From: Anaerolineae bacterium
GTDB lineage: Bacteria; Chloroflexota; Anaerolineae; Caldilineales; Caldilineaceae
Assembly: GCA_030432295.1 (NCBI GenBank)
Contig: JAUIHI010000006.1
Span: 1 to 64,000, forward strand
Reading direction: 5' to 3'
DNA: 64,000 nucleotides
A program made the translations under genes and the position numbers. The notes under the pieces were generated by a model. The model did not search any database and had not been told where the DNA came from. It worked only from the letters and a program-made list of their open reading frames with translations. How positions within the stretch are numbered: the stretch's first letter is position 1; each line of letters begins with the position of its first letter. Shown piece after piece: positions 52,590 through 62,281 of this stretch.

Positions 52590-53621
52590 ATGAAGCGACA
52601 ACATCTCCAACTTCTGATCGGCTTTGGCATCAGCGCCATTTTCATCTACTATCTGCTGCCTGGCCTGAAACTGGACGAGGTGGGCGCTACGCTACGCACG
52701 GCCAACTACTGGTGGATTCTGCCAGGGGTGGCGGTCTATTTTGTGGGGCTGTGGGCACGCACCTGGCGTTGGCACTATATGCTTCGCCACCTGAAACCCA
52801 TCCCATTGGGCCGCCTTTTTCCTGTCGTCTGCATCGGCTATTTTGGCAATAATGTCTATCCTTTCCGGGCTGGCGAGGTCATCCGCTCGTATGTATTGAA
52901 GCGTAAAGAAGAGATTCCGATGGCCGCCAGCCTGACGACGGTCATCATCGAACGCATCTTCGACGGGCTGGTGATGCTGCTCTTTGTCTTTCTGGCCCTG
53001 CCCTTTGCCCCCATTCCCGCGGCCTATCGTCAGTTTGTCATCGTCTTGACGGTGTTGCTGGTGTTGGCGACCGGGATTTTTGTGTGGATGGCCAGCCAGC
53101 CATCGGTAATGACCCGGCTCTACAATTGGTTCGCCGTGCGACTGCTGCCCGCCCCCATCCGCACCCGCACGGATGACATCTTCCAGCGCTTTATGGAGGG
53201 TATTCGCAGCCTGAGCAGCCCGAAAGACATTGGGATGATTTTTTTGACCAGTGTCTTTGTCTGGCTGATGGAGACGGTGAAGTATTGGTTTGTCATGCAC
53301 GCCTTCCCCTTTGAAGTCAGTTTTCTGGCTCTGATGCTGATGAACGGGATTGTCAATCTGGCCACGACCCTCCCCTCTGCACCGGGCTATGTAGGCACAT
53401 TCGACACGCCGGGCATCGAAACCCTCGTCGCCTATGGCGTGGGCCGGGATGTGGCTGCTGCCTACACCGCTGTCCTCCACGTGGCCTTGTGGGTCCCTGT
53501 GACAGCCGTAGGCGCGTGGTTCTTCTGGCGGGAGCAGTTGACGTGGGGGGACTTTGGCGCGGCGAAAGTGGAAGCCTCGACGGCAGACGACGGCAGACGG
53601 CGGACGGCAGACGAACGTTGA
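52590..53621 (+). CDS. Lysylphosphatidylglycerol-synthase-TM-like (UPF0104/AglD family) membrane protein
   Basis: A 343-residue protein from ATG 52590 (MKRQHLQLLIGFGISAIFIYYLLPGL) with about 7-8 TM segments. Family blocks: WWILPGVAVYFVGLWARTWRWHYML, NNVYPFRAGEVIRSYVLKRK, TTVIIERIFDGLVMLLFV and LPSAPGYVGTFDTPGIETL. Members act as flippase-like parts of MprF or in lipid-sugar transport. The C-terminal STADDGRRRTADER tail is translated palindrome (53579-53659) rather than family sequence, so the repeat has extended the protein. The UGD gene follows, which suggests glycolipid or polysaccharide work. Confidence 0.87.
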   Translation: MKRQHLQLLIGFGISAIFIYYLLPGLKLDEVGATLRTANYWWILPGVAVYFVGLWARTWRWHYMLRHLKPIPLGRLFPVVCIGYFGNNVYPFRAGEVIRSYVLKRKEEIPMAASLTTVIIERIFDGLVMLLFVFLALPFAPIPAAYRQFVIVLTVLLVLATGIFVWMASQPSVMTRLYNWFAVRLLPAPIRTRTDDIFQRFMEGIRSLSSPKDIGMIFLTSVFVWLMETVKYWFVMHAFPFEVSFLALMLMNGIVNLATTLPSAPGYVGTFDTPGIETLVAYGVGRDVAAAYTAVLHVALWVPVTAVGAWFFWREQLTWGDFGAAKVEASTADDGRRRTADER

Positions 53622-53659
53622 CGCCATTGGTTCGTCATTCGTCTATCGTCGGTCGTCCA
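53579..53659. repeat. GACGACGGACG-type palindrome, copy 2
   Basis: GAC-rich left half overlapping the last 14 codons of the flippase-like gene, and GTC-rich right half (GGTTCGTCATTCGTCTATCG...). Same family as 14118-14217 and 56291-56365. Confidence 0.75.
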
Positions 53660-53693
53660 CGATAGCAGTATATCTTTAATGGAGAACGCTTCT

Positions 53694-55016
53694 ATGAAAA
53701 ACATCGCAGTGGCAGGAACCGGCTACGTCGGTCTTGTGACCGGGACCTGTTTCGCCAATTTGGGCAACAAAATCACCTGCATCGACATCAGCGAAGAGAA
53801 GATCGCGATGCTCAAGCGGGGTGAGACCCCCATCTACGAGCCGGGGCTGAGTGAGCTGATCCAGCGCAATGTGAAGGCTGGGCGGCTTCACTTCACCACC
53901 AGCTACGACGAAGCCTTGGCCGACGCGGATTTTGTCTTTATCTGTGTGGGCACGCCCAGCGGTGTAGACGGCGAGGCAGACCTGCGCTACGTGCGGATGG
54001 CCGCGGAGACGATTGCCGAGAAGATGGACCACCCGCTGATCGTCGTCAACAAAAGCACTGTCCCGGTGGGGACCGGCGACTGGGTGGCCGACATCATCAG
54101 CCGCAAGCAGCCGACGCCCATCGACTTTGCGGTGGTCAGTTGCCCGGAATTTTTGAAAGAAGGCTCTGCCATCGCCGACTTTATGGCCGCGGACCGGGTA
54201 GTGCTGGGCAGCCTGAATGCGGATGCTGCCGAAAAAGTAGCCCGATTGCATCTCCCTCTGCGTGCGCCCATCCTCGTCACCGACCTGCGCACGGCGGAGA
54301 TGATCAAATACGCCAGCAACGCTTTCCTGGCTACCCGCATCAGCTTCATCAACGAAATCGCCACCATCTGCGAAAAGCTGGGCGCGGATGTAAGTGAGGT
54401 GGCTGCGGGGATGGGCTATGACAAGCGTATCGGCCCCCACTTTCTCAACGCGGGACTGGGCTACGGGGGAAGCTGCTTTCCCAAAGATGTGAAGGCGCTG
54501 GAGCATATGGCCCTGGTCCAGGGCAGCCATCCGTCGCTCCTGCGCGCTGTGATGGAGATCAACCGGGACGCCCGGCGCTGGGCAGTGATTACCCTGCGCA
54601 ATCTGCTGGGCGGCAAGCTGGAGGACAAACGCATCGGTCTGCTGGGTCTGGCCTTCAAACCCAACACCGACGACCTGCGCGAGGCCCCGGCTATGGAGAT
54701 CGGCCATCTGCTGCAAAACGAGGGCGCACAGGTCAGCGGCTATGACCCGGTGGCGATGGTACACGCGGGCAAAATGAATCCCCGGCTGCGGTTGGCCGAG
54801 GACCCCTACGAACTGGCCCAGGGCGTGGATGCGCTGCTCGTCGTAACCGAATGGGATGAATTCAAACATCTGGACATGCGTCGCATCAAAGAGGGGATGG
54901 CCCAGCCGATTCTGGTGGATGGGCGCAATATCTATGACCCCGAACAGATGGCCGCATTGGGCTTTACCTACCGGGCCGTAGGCCGAGGAAATGGAGCAAA
55001 TGGCTACAACGAATGA
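53694..55016 (+). CDS. UDP-glucose 6-dehydrogenase
   Basis: A 440-residue enzyme oxidising UDP-glucose to UDP-glucuronate with 2 NAD+. The NAD fold is [42 protein letters not shown] and [14 protein letters not shown] follow. The catalytic Cys261 is in [12 protein letters not shown], and [15 protein letters not shown] starts the C-terminal domain. ATG 53694 is preferred over 53679 because GGAGA stands 8 nt upstream. It supplies precursors for polysaccharide, in keeping with the CapA-like protein and the phosphatase elsewhere in the window. Confidence 0.95.
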   Translation: MKNIAVAGTGYVGLVTGTCFANLGNKITCIDISEEKIAMLKRGETPIYEPGLSELIQRNVKAGRLHFTTSYDEALADADFVFICVGTPSGVDGEADLRYVRMAAETIAEKMDHPLIVVNKSTVPVGTGDWVADIISRKQPTPIDFAVVSCPEFLKEGSAIADFMAADRVVLGSLNADAAEKVARLHLPLRAPILVTDLRTAEMIKYASNAFLATRISFINEIATICEKLGADVSEVAAGMGYDKRIGPHFLNAGLGYGGSCFPKDVKALEHMALVQGSHPSLLRAVMEINRDARRWAVITLRNLLGGKLEDKRIGLLGLAFKPNTDDLREAPAMEIGHLLQNEGAQVSGYDPVAMVHAGKMNPRLRLAEDPYELAQGVDALLVVTEWDEFKHLDMRRIKEGMAQPILVDGRNIYDPEQMAALGFTYRAVGRGNGANGYNE

Positions 55017-56286
55017 GAACGGCTTGACGATTACAACCCTGGACAACGGCTTGCGGGTGATTCTCCAGGAGACCCACCAGGCCCCGGTCGCCAGCTTTTG
55101 GGTCTTCTATCGGGTGGGCAGCCGCAACGAAACGCCCGGTCTGACCGGTATCAGCCATTGGGTGGAGCATATGCTCTTCAAAGGCACCGATCGCTATCCC
55201 CAGGGCGAGTTTGACAAAGTGGTGGCGAGAGCGGGCGGCCAGTTCAACGGCATGACCTGGCAGGACTGGACCACCTATTTTGAGACCTTCCCATCGGACC
55301 GCATCGAACTGGCTCTGGACGTAGAGAGCGACCGTATGGCGAATGCGATCTTCGACCCGGAGGAGATCGACCCGGAGCGTACGGTTATTATCAGCGAGCG
55401 GGAAGGCAGCGAGAACAGCTACCGCTGGCTGCTGGATACGGAAGTGCAGGCCGCGGCCTTCCAGGCCCATAGCTACCAGCATCCGATCATCGGCTGGCGC
55501 GAAGACCTGCTGACGATGAACCGGGAGGACCTCTACAGCCATTACCGCACCTTTTACACGCCCAACAACGCCACCGCCGTGGCCGTGGGCGACTTTGACA
55601 CCGCCGAAATGCTGGCGAAGATCGAGCAACACTTTGGCGCGCTTGCCCGCGGCCCGGAACTGAAGCCCCTGCGGGCGAGCGAACCGGCTCAACTGGCCGA
55701 GCGGCGCATCCTCCTGCGCGGGGCAGACCGAACCAGCCATCTGCAAATGGCCTTCCCCGGCCCGAATGCCCGCCACCCGGACTTCTTCCCGTTGACAGTG
55801 CTGGACGCTATTCTGGGCGGGGCGAAAGGGATGGGTCTCTTTGGGGGCAGCTCATCCAACCGCAGCAACCGGCTCTACCGGGCGCTGGTGGACAAAGAGC
55901 TGGCTGTGGGCGCAGGCTGTGGCTTTCTGCCCACCATCGACCCCTACCTTTTCTCCTTCCGGGCGACCCTCGCCCGCGATGTCATCCACCAGCAGGTGGA
56001 AGACGCCATCTGGACCGAAATTGAAAAGGTGCAGACCGACGGTGTGACTGTCGCTGAACTGGAAAAGGCCATCAAACAGACCAAAGCCCAATTCGCCTAC
56101 AGCAGCGAGAGCGTGACCAATCAAGCCTATTGGCTCGGCTTCAGCGATATGATTGCCGACACCGACTGGTTCGCTGGCTGGCTGGAAAATCTGGTCGCCG
56201 TCACCGCCGCGGATGTGCAACGGGTGGCCCAGACCTGGTTCACCCGCACGCGCCAGACGGTAGGGTGGTATCTGCCGGAAGGGTAG
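55000..56286 (+). CDS. M16 family zinc peptidase (pitrilysin-like)
   Basis: A 428-residue protein from ATG 55000 (or ATG 54991); it overlaps the UGD gene by 17 nt, so the two are coupled. The inverted zinc motif HXXEH is HWVEH, in [13 protein letters not shown], and the distal Glu lies in [10 protein letters not shown]. The C-terminal half has the expected R/Y pair region ([15 protein letters not shown]). The length is that of single-polypeptide processing-peptidase-type M16B enzymes, which usually work as pairs with an inactive partner. No such partner gene is adjacent. Confidence 0.92.
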   Translation: MATTNENGLTITTLDNGLRVILQETHQAPVASFWVFYRVGSRNETPGLTGISHWVEHMLFKGTDRYPQGEFDKVVARAGGQFNGMTWQDWTTYFETFPSDRIELALDVESDRMANAIFDPEEIDPERTVIISEREGSENSYRWLLDTEVQAAAFQAHSYQHPIIGWREDLLTMNREDLYSHYRTFYTPNNATAVAVGDFDTAEMLAKIEQHFGALARGPELKPLRASEPAQLAERRILLRGADRTSHLQMAFPGPNARHPDFFPLTVLDAILGGAKGMGLFGGSSSNRSNRLYRALVDKELAVGAGCGFLPTIDPYLFSFRATLARDVIHQQVEDAIWTEIEKVQTDGVTVAELEKAIKQTKAQFAYSSESVTNQAYWLGFSDMIADTDWFAGWLENLVAVTAADVQRVAQTWFTRTRQTVGWYLPEG

Positions 56287-56290
56287 AAAT

Positions 56291-56365
56291 TTGGACGACG
56301 GACGATGGACGAAAGACGAACCAATTCGCCATTGGTTCGTCTTTCGTCCATCGTCCGTCGTCATT
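56291..56365. repeat. GACGACGGACG-type palindrome, copy 3
   Basis: Perfect 32-base arms (56294-56325 and 56331-56362, GACGACGGACGATGGACG...) around a 5-base loop. It starts 8 bases after the M16 stop and ends about 30 bases before recF. The best-preserved member of the family. Confidence 0.8.
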
Positions 56366-56394
56366 GCATACAATCTCATCCACAGATCGCTCTC

Positions 56395-57630
56395 ATGTTC
56401 CTCTCCCATCTCACCCTCGAACATTTCCGCAACTACCGCTCCCTCTCCCACGATTTCGCCGCGCCCTTTACGCTGATTCAGGGGCGCAACGCCCAGGGCA
56501 AGACAAATCTGCTGGAAGCCATCCACTATCTGGCGACTAGCAAGTCCAGCCATGCGCGCACGGAAAAAGAGGTGGTGGGCTGGAGCGCGGAGGGTGAGCC
56601 GATCCCCTACAGCCGTATCCGGGGGATTGTGCAGCAGGCCAACGGCGAAACGGAGTTGGAGATTCTCTTTTCGTCCCGGGGCGGCAGCGACGAGAACTTT
56701 GCCAAGCAGGTACGGGTCAACGGCGTCAACCGGCGGGGCATCGACCTCATCGGCAACCTGCGCGCCGTCCTCTTCCTTCCCGAGGATGTGGTGCTGGTGG
56801 CGGGCAGCCCCGGCGAGCGCCGCCGCTATCTCGACATAGCCCTCTGTCAGATCGACCGCAACTACACCCAGCACCTCTCCCGCTACCAGAAAGTGACCAC
56901 CCAGCGCAACAGTCTGCTGCGCCGTTTGCGGGAAGAGAACGCCAGCTATCGGGACCCGGGCGTCGTCGCCCAACTGCGCTTCTGGGACGAGCAACTGGTG
57001 GAACACGGCGCCTTTGTCCTGGCCCGTCGCTACAGCTTCCTGGCCCGGCTGGACCCCGCGGCCCGCACCATCCACCGGGAACTTTCGGCAGGACTGGAGC
57101 ATCTGCAACTGGTCTACCAGCCCAGCTTCGACCCCGGCTTTCTTGGCGAGCCCGACTACCGGCGGCTGGTCAAAGGCGACATTACCCCCCACACCGGTCG
57201 CCTGCCCGATTCCCCCCTCGCTCTCGCCGCCCTGCAAGAAACTTTTCTCAAAAAGCTCGATAGCCGCCGCAGCCGGGAGATGGCCGCGGGCGCGACCCTC
57301 TACGGCCCCCACCGGGACGATATGGCCTTTCTGGTCAACGAGCGGGATTTGCGCACCTACGGCAGCCGGGGCCAGCAGCGCACGGGCGCGCTGGCGTTGA
57401 AACTGGCCGAAGTCCAGGCGATGACCGCGGAGACCGGCGAGACGCCGATTCTCCTGCTGGACGACGTAATGAGCGAGTTGGACGCCCAGCGCCGGGCCAC
57501 CCTTTTGGCCGCGCTGGCGGGGGTCTCCCAGGCCGTCGTCACCGCCACGGACTGGGAAGATTTCTCCCCGGAGTTCCGCGCCCAGGCCCAGTTGCTGCAT
57601 GTGGATGGGGGCGTGCTCACCCAGCCGTAA
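56395..57630 (+). CDS. recF: DNA replication and repair protein RecF
   Basis: A 411-residue SMC-like ABC ATPase acting in single-strand gap repair with RecO/RecR. It opens MFLSHLTLEHFRNYRSLSHDF; Walker A is GRNAQGKTNLLEAIHYLA. PEDVVLVAGSPGERRRYLD, the signature LYGPHRDDM, SRGQQRTGALALKLAE and Walker B ILLLDDVMSELDAQRR are all present. ATG 56395 is the canonical start. It is separated from dnaA/dnaN/gyrB, unlike the classical locus. Its TAA lies inside a 150-bp repeat. Confidence 0.95.
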   Translation: MFLSHLTLEHFRNYRSLSHDFAAPFTLIQGRNAQGKTNLLEAIHYLATSKSSHARTEKEVVGWSAEGEPIPYSRIRGIVQQANGETELEILFSSRGGSDENFAKQVRVNGVNRRGIDLIGNLRAVLFLPEDVVLVAGSPGERRRYLDIALCQIDRNYTQHLSRYQKVTTQRNSLLRRLREENASYRDPGVVAQLRFWDEQLVEHGAFVLARRYSFLARLDPAARTIHRELSAGLEHLQLVYQPSFDPGFLGEPDYRRLVKGDITPHTGRLPDSPLALAALQETFLKKLDSRRSREMAAGATLYGPHRDDMAFLVNERDLRTYGSRGQQRTGALALKLAEVQAMTAETGETPILLLDDVMSELDAQRRATLLAALAGVSQAVVTATDWEDFSPEFRAQAQLLHVDGGVLTQP

Positions 57631-57773
57631 GTTGGGTTCTCGCTGCTGGAGAATGCCGAATGCCCCAGTTCGTTCGCGACGAGAACCCAACACGCACGCG
57701 CGAATGTTGGGTGAATGGCTGGCATATTGAATGGACAACCGGCACCGTGTGGACGTCATTCACCCAAACTACG
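57624..57773. repeat. 150-bp compound palindrome, copy A
   Basis: Two hairpins in series: GTTGGGTTCTCG...CGAGAACCCAAC and GTTGGGTGAATGGC...GTCATTCACCCAAA. It starts at GCCGTAAGTTGGG and includes the recF stop. Its twin is at 58717-58866. Between them lies an AT-rich two-gene cassette. Confidence 0.85.
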
Positions 57774-57811
57774 CTTCTAATAAATTTGCCCTGTCATGCA
57801 AGGGGTATACG

Positions 57812-58198
57812 CTATTGAATGAAGATAGCGATGACCAAGGTCAAAATTGCTACCGATCCAAGTACTAATGTAATAACCATCAGTAGGCACCCGTCGCTAC
57901 GATCTACATATCCTGCGGTTCTTGCAACTAAATTTTGTACAAATGTCAAGAAAATTAATCCAAAGATACAAATTGTCGAAAAGGCAAGCAATAGAGGTGA
58001 TAACAGATTAATATCAGTGGATTGTATATCGATACGTGTAATGAATATAATTATTTCTAACACTAGGAAACTTAATATCGATACAATTACAAAAGTGCGT
58101 AATTGTCGTCCATAAATCTGTAGAGCTTCCCAGAAAGGATACTCCGTAGGCAATTTATCGTTTTCAAACCTAAATAGATCGATTAGTGGAATTTTCAT
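57812..58198 (-). CDS. AT-rich membrane protein, cassette gene 2
   Basis: A 128-residue protein with three hydrophobic segments (TFVIVSILSFLVLEIIIFI, LLSPLLLAFSTICIFGLIFLTFVQNLV, CLLMVITLVLGSVAILTLVIAIFI). Codons are strongly A/T-biased, unlike all neighbours. It overlaps the preceding gene by 4 nt (ATGA). No family known; the pair may be a membrane-active toxin or immunity-like system, but that is only a guess. Confidence 0.72.
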   Translation of the reverse strand: MKIPLIDLFRFENDKLPTEYPFWEALQIYGRQLRTFVIVSILSFLVLEIIIFITRIDIQSTDINLLSPLLLAFSTICIFGLIFLTFVQNLVARTAGYVDRSDGCLLMVITLVLGSVAILTLVIAIFIQ

Positions 58199-58545
58199 TT
58201 GCGATTTACCTTGAAGAGCTCATTTTTAATGTCACGAAACGTTCTAATAGCCATTGTAGCAATAAGTCTCAGTAAAAAAAACAGGATAGGTGCGAGTGTA
58301 GCTACCCCAAAAGCATATTGAGCAATGACCAAAACAGCCTTATCAGTACCCGTCACCTGAAAGCGCATTACTACATACTCATTTACTGCCCACTGAATTA
58401 TCACCCATAGCCCCAAAAATAGAGCTTGGATTAGACCGGACAGAAGCCACCGAAGTACGGTAACAAATTCTATCGCTGCATCAGCAAAAATGTTTTCTGA
58501 ATCTACTCTGGCAGGTTTTCCGGGTCCCTCGTTTAGAGACATCAT
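58195..58545 (-). CDS. AT-rich membrane protein, cassette gene 1
   Basis: A 116-residue protein from ATG 58543-58545, preceded by AGAGGATAGG; an in-frame ATG at 58594-58596 is less likely. Two TM segments (LLSGLIQALFLGLWVIIQWAV and VLVIAQYAFGVATLAPILFFLLRLIATM) follow a soluble ~40-residue start. The C-terminus is basic (RTFRDIKNELFKVNRK). It is AT-rich and coupled to the next gene. No family recognised. Confidence 0.68.
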   Translation of the reverse strand: MMSLNEGPGKPARVDSENIFADAAIEFVTVLRWLLSGLIQALFLGLWVIIQWAVNEYVVMRFQVTGTDKAVLVIAQYAFGVATLAPILFFLLRLIATMAIRTFRDIKNELFKVNRK

Positions 58546-58997
58546 CCTATCCTCTGTAAACTTTGGCGTCATATTTAATGTAACAATATCATACAAAACA
58601 ATGAAACGCTACACACTCAAATTTTATGTAAAAGTTGGGTCGGTAGCCCAATCACTTCCCTGGCTGCCCTGTGCGCTATATCGTTCTGGTTTCGGTTCAT
58701 CCCTGGAAATAGAGTAGCCGTAGGTTGGGTTCTCGCCGCCGGGAAATGTCCGAACTGCCCACCAGCGTTTGCGGCGAGAACCCAACACGCACGCCACTGT
58801 TGGGTGAATGGCTGGGGGGCTGACGGGGCATTCGGTGGCGTGTGGACGCCATTCACCCAACCTACGAAATCTCTAATTCGACGCAAACGCTTTGGATACG
58901 TTCTGCCAATCTTCATCGGCTATTCTATAGAAAAGTCGCAGGTACGTCTGCGAAATCTGTGTTTTCTGCGTAATCTGCGTTCAGAAAAGGAGCGCCC
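58546..58997. other. Intergenic region, 452 bp, upstream of clpB
   Basis: Contains the promoter side of the AT-rich cassette, repeat copy B (58717-58866), and a TCTGCGAAATCTGTG...AATCTGCGTTC repeat tract (58949-58985) directly upstream of clpB. A CIRCE element (TTAGCACTC-N9-GAGTGCTAA) was looked for and not seen. Confidence 0.6.
58717..58866. repeat. 150-bp compound palindrome, copy B
   Basis: Same order and length as copy A: GCCGTAGGTTGGGTTCTCG, CGAGAACCCAACACGCACG, TTGGGTGAATGGC, ATTCACCCAACCTACG. The stems of both copies are conserved while loops have diverged. Confidence 0.85.
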
Positions 58998-61583
58998 ATG
59001 CGTTTTGATCGTTTTACCGAAAAAGCCCAGGAAGCCGTCCTGGACGCCCGCACAATTGCGGAAGAATACAACCACCCGGCCATCGAGCCGGAGCATCTGC
59101 TGGCCGCGCTGCTGCGCCAGGACGGGGGTGTTGTCCCCGCGGTGGTGGCGCGGATTGGCGTGCCCACGGGCAGTCTGAACACGGCAGTCGAACAGGCGTT
59201 GGCGGCTCGCCCCCGCGCCACGGGCAGTGCCATCCAACTCAATACCTCCCGGGAAGCTACGGCCCTGCTCGACGAGGCCCAGTCCATCGCGGGCGGGATG
59301 AAGGACGAATACACCTCCACCGAGCATTTGCTCCTGGCCATGACCGGCAACAAAGCGGCCCGCATCCGCACGCTGCTCTCCCGCTTTGGCATCACCAATG
59401 ATGCGATTTTGCAGGCGCTGACGACTGTGCGCGGCAGCCAGCGGGTCACCAGCCAGAACCCGGAAGGCCAATACGAGGCCCTGGAAAAGTATGGCCGGGA
59501 CCTGACCGAAGAGGCCGAGAAGGGCAAGCTGGACCCGGTGATTGGCCGGGATCAGGAGATTCGCCGGGTGATTCAGATTCTCAGCCGACGCACAAAGAAC
59601 AATCCGGTCCTCATCGGCGAGCCGGGCGTGGGCAAGACTGCCATCGCCGAAGGGCTGGCCCGGCGCATTGTGGCCGGCGACGTGCCCACAACCCTGCGCG
59701 ACAAACGGCTGGTCTCCCTCGATTTGGGCAGTCTGGTGGCCGGGGCCAAATACCGGGGCGAATTTGAGGAGCGGCTGAAGGCTGTTCTCAACGAAGTGAA
59801 GGGCGCGGAAGGGCAAATTCTGCTCTTCATCGACGAGATGCACACCCTCGTCGGCGCGGGCGCGGCCGAAGGCGCGATGGATGCCAGCAATATGCTCAAA
59901 CCGATGCTGGCCCGGGGTGAACTCCACGCCATCGGTGCTACCACTTTGGACGAATATCATAAACACATCGAGAAGGACGCGGCGCTGGAACGGCGCTTCC
60001 AGCCCGTCTTTGTGGACGAGCCGACAGTCGAGGATACGATTTCTATCCTGCGCGGACTGAAGGAGCGCTACGAAGTCCATCACGGCGTGCGGGTCACCGA
60101 CGGCGCGGTCATCGCTGCGGCCACCCTCAGCAACCGCTACATCAGCGACCGCCAGTTGCCCGATAAGGCCATCGACCTCATCGACGAGGCTGCCAGCCGC
60201 CTGCGTATGCAGATCGATTCCAAACCCAAAGCCCTGGACGAACTGGACCGCCAGGTGATGCAACTGGAGATCGAGCGGGAGGCCCTGCGCAAGGAGAGCG
60301 ACGATCCCAGCCGCAAACGGTTGGATGCCCTGGAGCAGGAGATCGCCAACCTGAAGGAGGACAGCGCGGAACTGAGCACCCGCTGGGAGTCTGAGCGGGA
60401 GTCGATTTCCCAGGTGCGCAAGCTCAAAGAGGAGATGGAAGGGCTGCGCACCCAGGCCGAGCAGGCCGAGCGGGACTACGACCTGCAAAAGGCCGCGGAA
60501 CTGCGCTACGGCAAAATCAACGAGCTGGAACGCCGTTTGGCCGAAGCCACCCAGCGGGTCCACGACTTGCAGGCCGAGGGCGCGCTGCTGAAGGAAGAGG
60601 TGGACGCGGACGAAGTGGCAACGGTCGTCAGCGAGTGGACCGGTGTGCCTGTCTCCCGGCTGTTGGAAGGCGAACGGGAGAAGTTGATCCGGATGGAGGA
60701 TGAACTGCATCACCGGGTCGTCGGCCAGGACGAAGCCGTGCGGGTCGTCGCTTCGGCCATCCGCCGCAGCCGGGCCGGTCTGCAAGACCCCAACCGGCCA
60801 ATGGGCAGCTTCATCTTTCTTGGCCCCACCGGCGTGGGCAAGACCGAACTGGCCCGCACCCTGGCCCAGTTTCTCTTCGATGACGAGAACAATCTGGTGC
60901 GCATCGATATGAGTGAATATCAGGAGCGCCACACCGTCTCCCGGCTGATCGGTGCGCCCCCCGGCTATGTGGGCTACGACGAGGGCGGCCAACTGACCGA
61001 AGCCGTGCGCCGTCGTCCCTATGCAGTGGTGCTTTTCGACGAAATCGAGAAGGCCCACCCGGAGGTTTTCAATGTACTCTTACAGGTGTTGGACGACGGG
61101 CGGTTGACCGACGGCCAGGGGCGCACAGTCGATTTCCTCAACACTGTGCTGATTATGACCAGCAACATCGGCAGCCAGTATATTCTGGATGTGGCCGGGG
61201 TGGATGCGGAGGTGGAGCGCCGGGTGATGGAGGCTATGCGTCAGCACTTCCGCCCGGAATTTCTGAACCGGGTGGATGAAATCGTCATCTTCCACAGCCT
61301 GACGATGGAACACCTGAAGGGAATTGTGGATATTCAGCTGGAGCGGCTGCGCAGTCTATTGACCGAACGGCGCATCCAACTGCAATTGACCGACGCGGCC
61401 AAAGCCCGCATTGTGGAGGATGGCTACGATCCGGCCTACGGTGCGCGGCCATTGAAACGGGCCATCCAACATCTGGTGGCGGACCCGCTGGCCGGGGAGA
61501 TTCTGGCCGGGCGCGTTCCCGACGGCAGCCGTCTGCTGGTGGACGCGCAAGGGGATCAGATGATCTTTACGCCGCAACGATAG
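58998..61583 (+). CDS. clpB: ATP-dependent disaggregase ClpB
   Basis: An 861-residue Hsp100 chaperone with AAGGAG in front of ATG 58998. Order: Clp N domain ([33 protein letters not shown]), AAA1 with Walker [14 protein letters not shown] and Walker [16 protein letters not shown], the long coiled-coil M domain (about 410-530, [18 protein letters not shown]...), AAA2 with Walker [29 protein letters not shown] and SNIGSQYI, and the C-terminal sensor [10 protein letters not shown]. The M domain distinguishes ClpB from ClpA/ClpC. It refolds aggregates with DnaK. Confidence 0.97.
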   Translation: MRFDRFTEKAQEAVLDARTIAEEYNHPAIEPEHLLAALLRQDGGVVPAVVARIGVPTGSLNTAVEQALAARPRATGSAIQLNTSREATALLDEAQSIAGGMKDEYTSTEHLLLAMTGNKAARIRTLLSRFGITNDAILQALTTVRGSQRVTSQNPEGQYEALEKYGRDLTEEAEKGKLDPVIGRDQEIRRVIQILSRRTKNNPVLIGEPGVGKTAIAEGLARRIVAGDVPTTLRDKRLVSLDLGSLVAGAKYRGEFEERLKAVLNEVKGAEGQILLFIDEMHTLVGAGAAEGAMDASNMLKPMLARGELHAIGATTLDEYHKHIEKDAALERRFQPVFVDEPTVEDTISILRGLKERYEVHHGVRVTDGAVIAAATLSNRYISDRQLPDKAIDLIDEAASRLRMQIDSKPKALDELDRQVMQLEIEREALRKESDDPSRKRLDALEQEIANLKEDSAELSTRWESERESISQVRKLKEEMEGLRTQAEQAERDYDLQKAAELRYGKINELERRLAEATQRVHDLQAEGALLKEEVDADEVATVVSEWTGVPVSRLLEGEREKLIRMEDELHHRVVGQDEAVRVVASAIRRSRAGLQDPNRPMGSFIFLGPTGVGKTELARTLAQFLFDDENNLVRIDMSEYQERHTVSRLIGAPPGYVGYDEGGQLTEAVRRRPYAVVLFDEIEKAHPEVFNVLLQVLDDGRLTDGQGRTVDFLNTVLIMTSNIGSQYILDVAGVDAEVERRVMEAMRQHFRPEFLNRVDEIVIFHSLTMEHLKGIVDIQLERLRSLLTERRIQLQLTDAAKARIVEDGYDPAYGARPLKRAIQHLVADPLAGEILAGRVPDGSRLLVDAQGDQMIFTPQR

Positions 61584-61609
61584 CCGACCCACGCAAAACC
61601 ATCCAAAAA

Positions 61610-61641
61610 CAGGCCCGGAATCGAACGCGATTCCGGGCCTG
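61610..61641. terminator. Hairpin after clpB
   Basis: Perfect 14-base arms (61610-61623 and 61628-61641, CAGGCCCGGAATCG) with loop AACG. No long T-run follows, so termination strength is uncertain. Confidence 0.65.
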
Positions 61642-61650
61642 TTGCGTTCT

Positions 61651-61678
61651 GTCACGATTTGGTCACGATATAGTCACG
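61651..61678. repeat. Three GTCACG repeats at exact 11-bp phase
   Basis: GTCACGAT at 61651 and 61662 and GTCACG at 61673, each 11 bp apart, so all would face the same side of the helix. This is typical of an operator or activator array. Confidence 0.55.
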
Positions 61679-61852
61679 CGGTACTACTTCACAAGTGAGC
61701 AAGAAGGCGTATACTAAGAGTGGCAGGAATCTGAGCTTTGCTGGGAAATTCCTTCCCAATTGGTCCTCTCATCCTGTTTCCCCCATCTTTTCAACAAAGG
61801 GAGTCGTCAGGAATGCAAAGCCAGCACTGGCCTTGATTCTAGTGGATGCTCT

Positions 61853-62203
61853 ATGGCAACGGGCAGATGGACAGGAGATGTAATAACGGCTGTAACGTTT
61901 GGCAGATACATTGGGCATATCGCATCAGAAACAGGAAACGTATGGCTAATCGGTAAGGCGATTACACCGTTACTCTCTCTACGAAAGTGTATTTTACTTA
62001 TGGCTACACAGGCTGCCCAGGCTTATTTGATTGCCTCCTTCAATTTTCTCTTGGCAGGTCAGAACGAAGAAGACCAACTTTCAGATTCCCAGATTGTTAC
62101 CATCTTGTATGAGATGGCTGAAAACGAAGATATGCGTTCATTTCATGAGCACACCGAATCCGTTTTGTTCTGGTACGGCGAGTACAATTTGTATCGTCTT
62201 TGA
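61853..62203 (+). CDS. Possible small hypothetical protein
   Basis: A 116-residue frame (ATG 61853, MATGRWTGDVITAV); ATG 61760 and a late ATG 61999 are alternatives. The C-terminal part (AAQAYLIASFNFLLAGQNEEDQLSDSQIVTILYEMAENEDM) reads like a real helical protein with an acidic, well-composed end, whereas the first half may be untranslated. There is no convincing RBS and no family. It lies between clpB and the LysM gene. Confidence 0.35.
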   Translation: MATGRWTGDVITAVTFGRYIGHIASETGNVWLIGKAITPLLSLRKCILLMATQAAQAYLIASFNFLLAGQNEEDQLSDSQIVTILYEMAENEDMRSFHEHTESVLFWYGEYNLYRL

Positions 62204-62281
62204 GTGTGCCTATCTTTGCCATCGACGTCAGAGGAGTTACCGAACACAGACCAACAAAGGCAATTGGGGCAATCAACAACT

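Larger units (their letters stand above)
61584..61852. other. Intergenic region downstream of clpB
   Basis: Holds the clpB terminator-like hairpin (61610-61641), three phased GTCACG repeats (61651-61678) and a stretch without recognisable features. The whole 61584-62281 interval is poorly annotated. Confidence 0.55.

Noticed and set aside
55852-57759. A 635-codon frame antisense to the M16 and recF genes
   Set aside because: Shadow of two verified genes that also runs through a palindromic repeat. No family features.
58546-58997. A CIRCE heat-shock operator before clpB
   Set aside because: TTAGCACTC-N9-GAGTGCTAA or a close variant is not present. The inverted repeat there is the 150-bp palindrome.
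58920-61058. A 712-codon frame antisense to clpB
   Set aside because: It mirrors a highly codon-biased gene, is rich in Gly/His/Gln/Asp and has no domain or RBS. It is a shadow.
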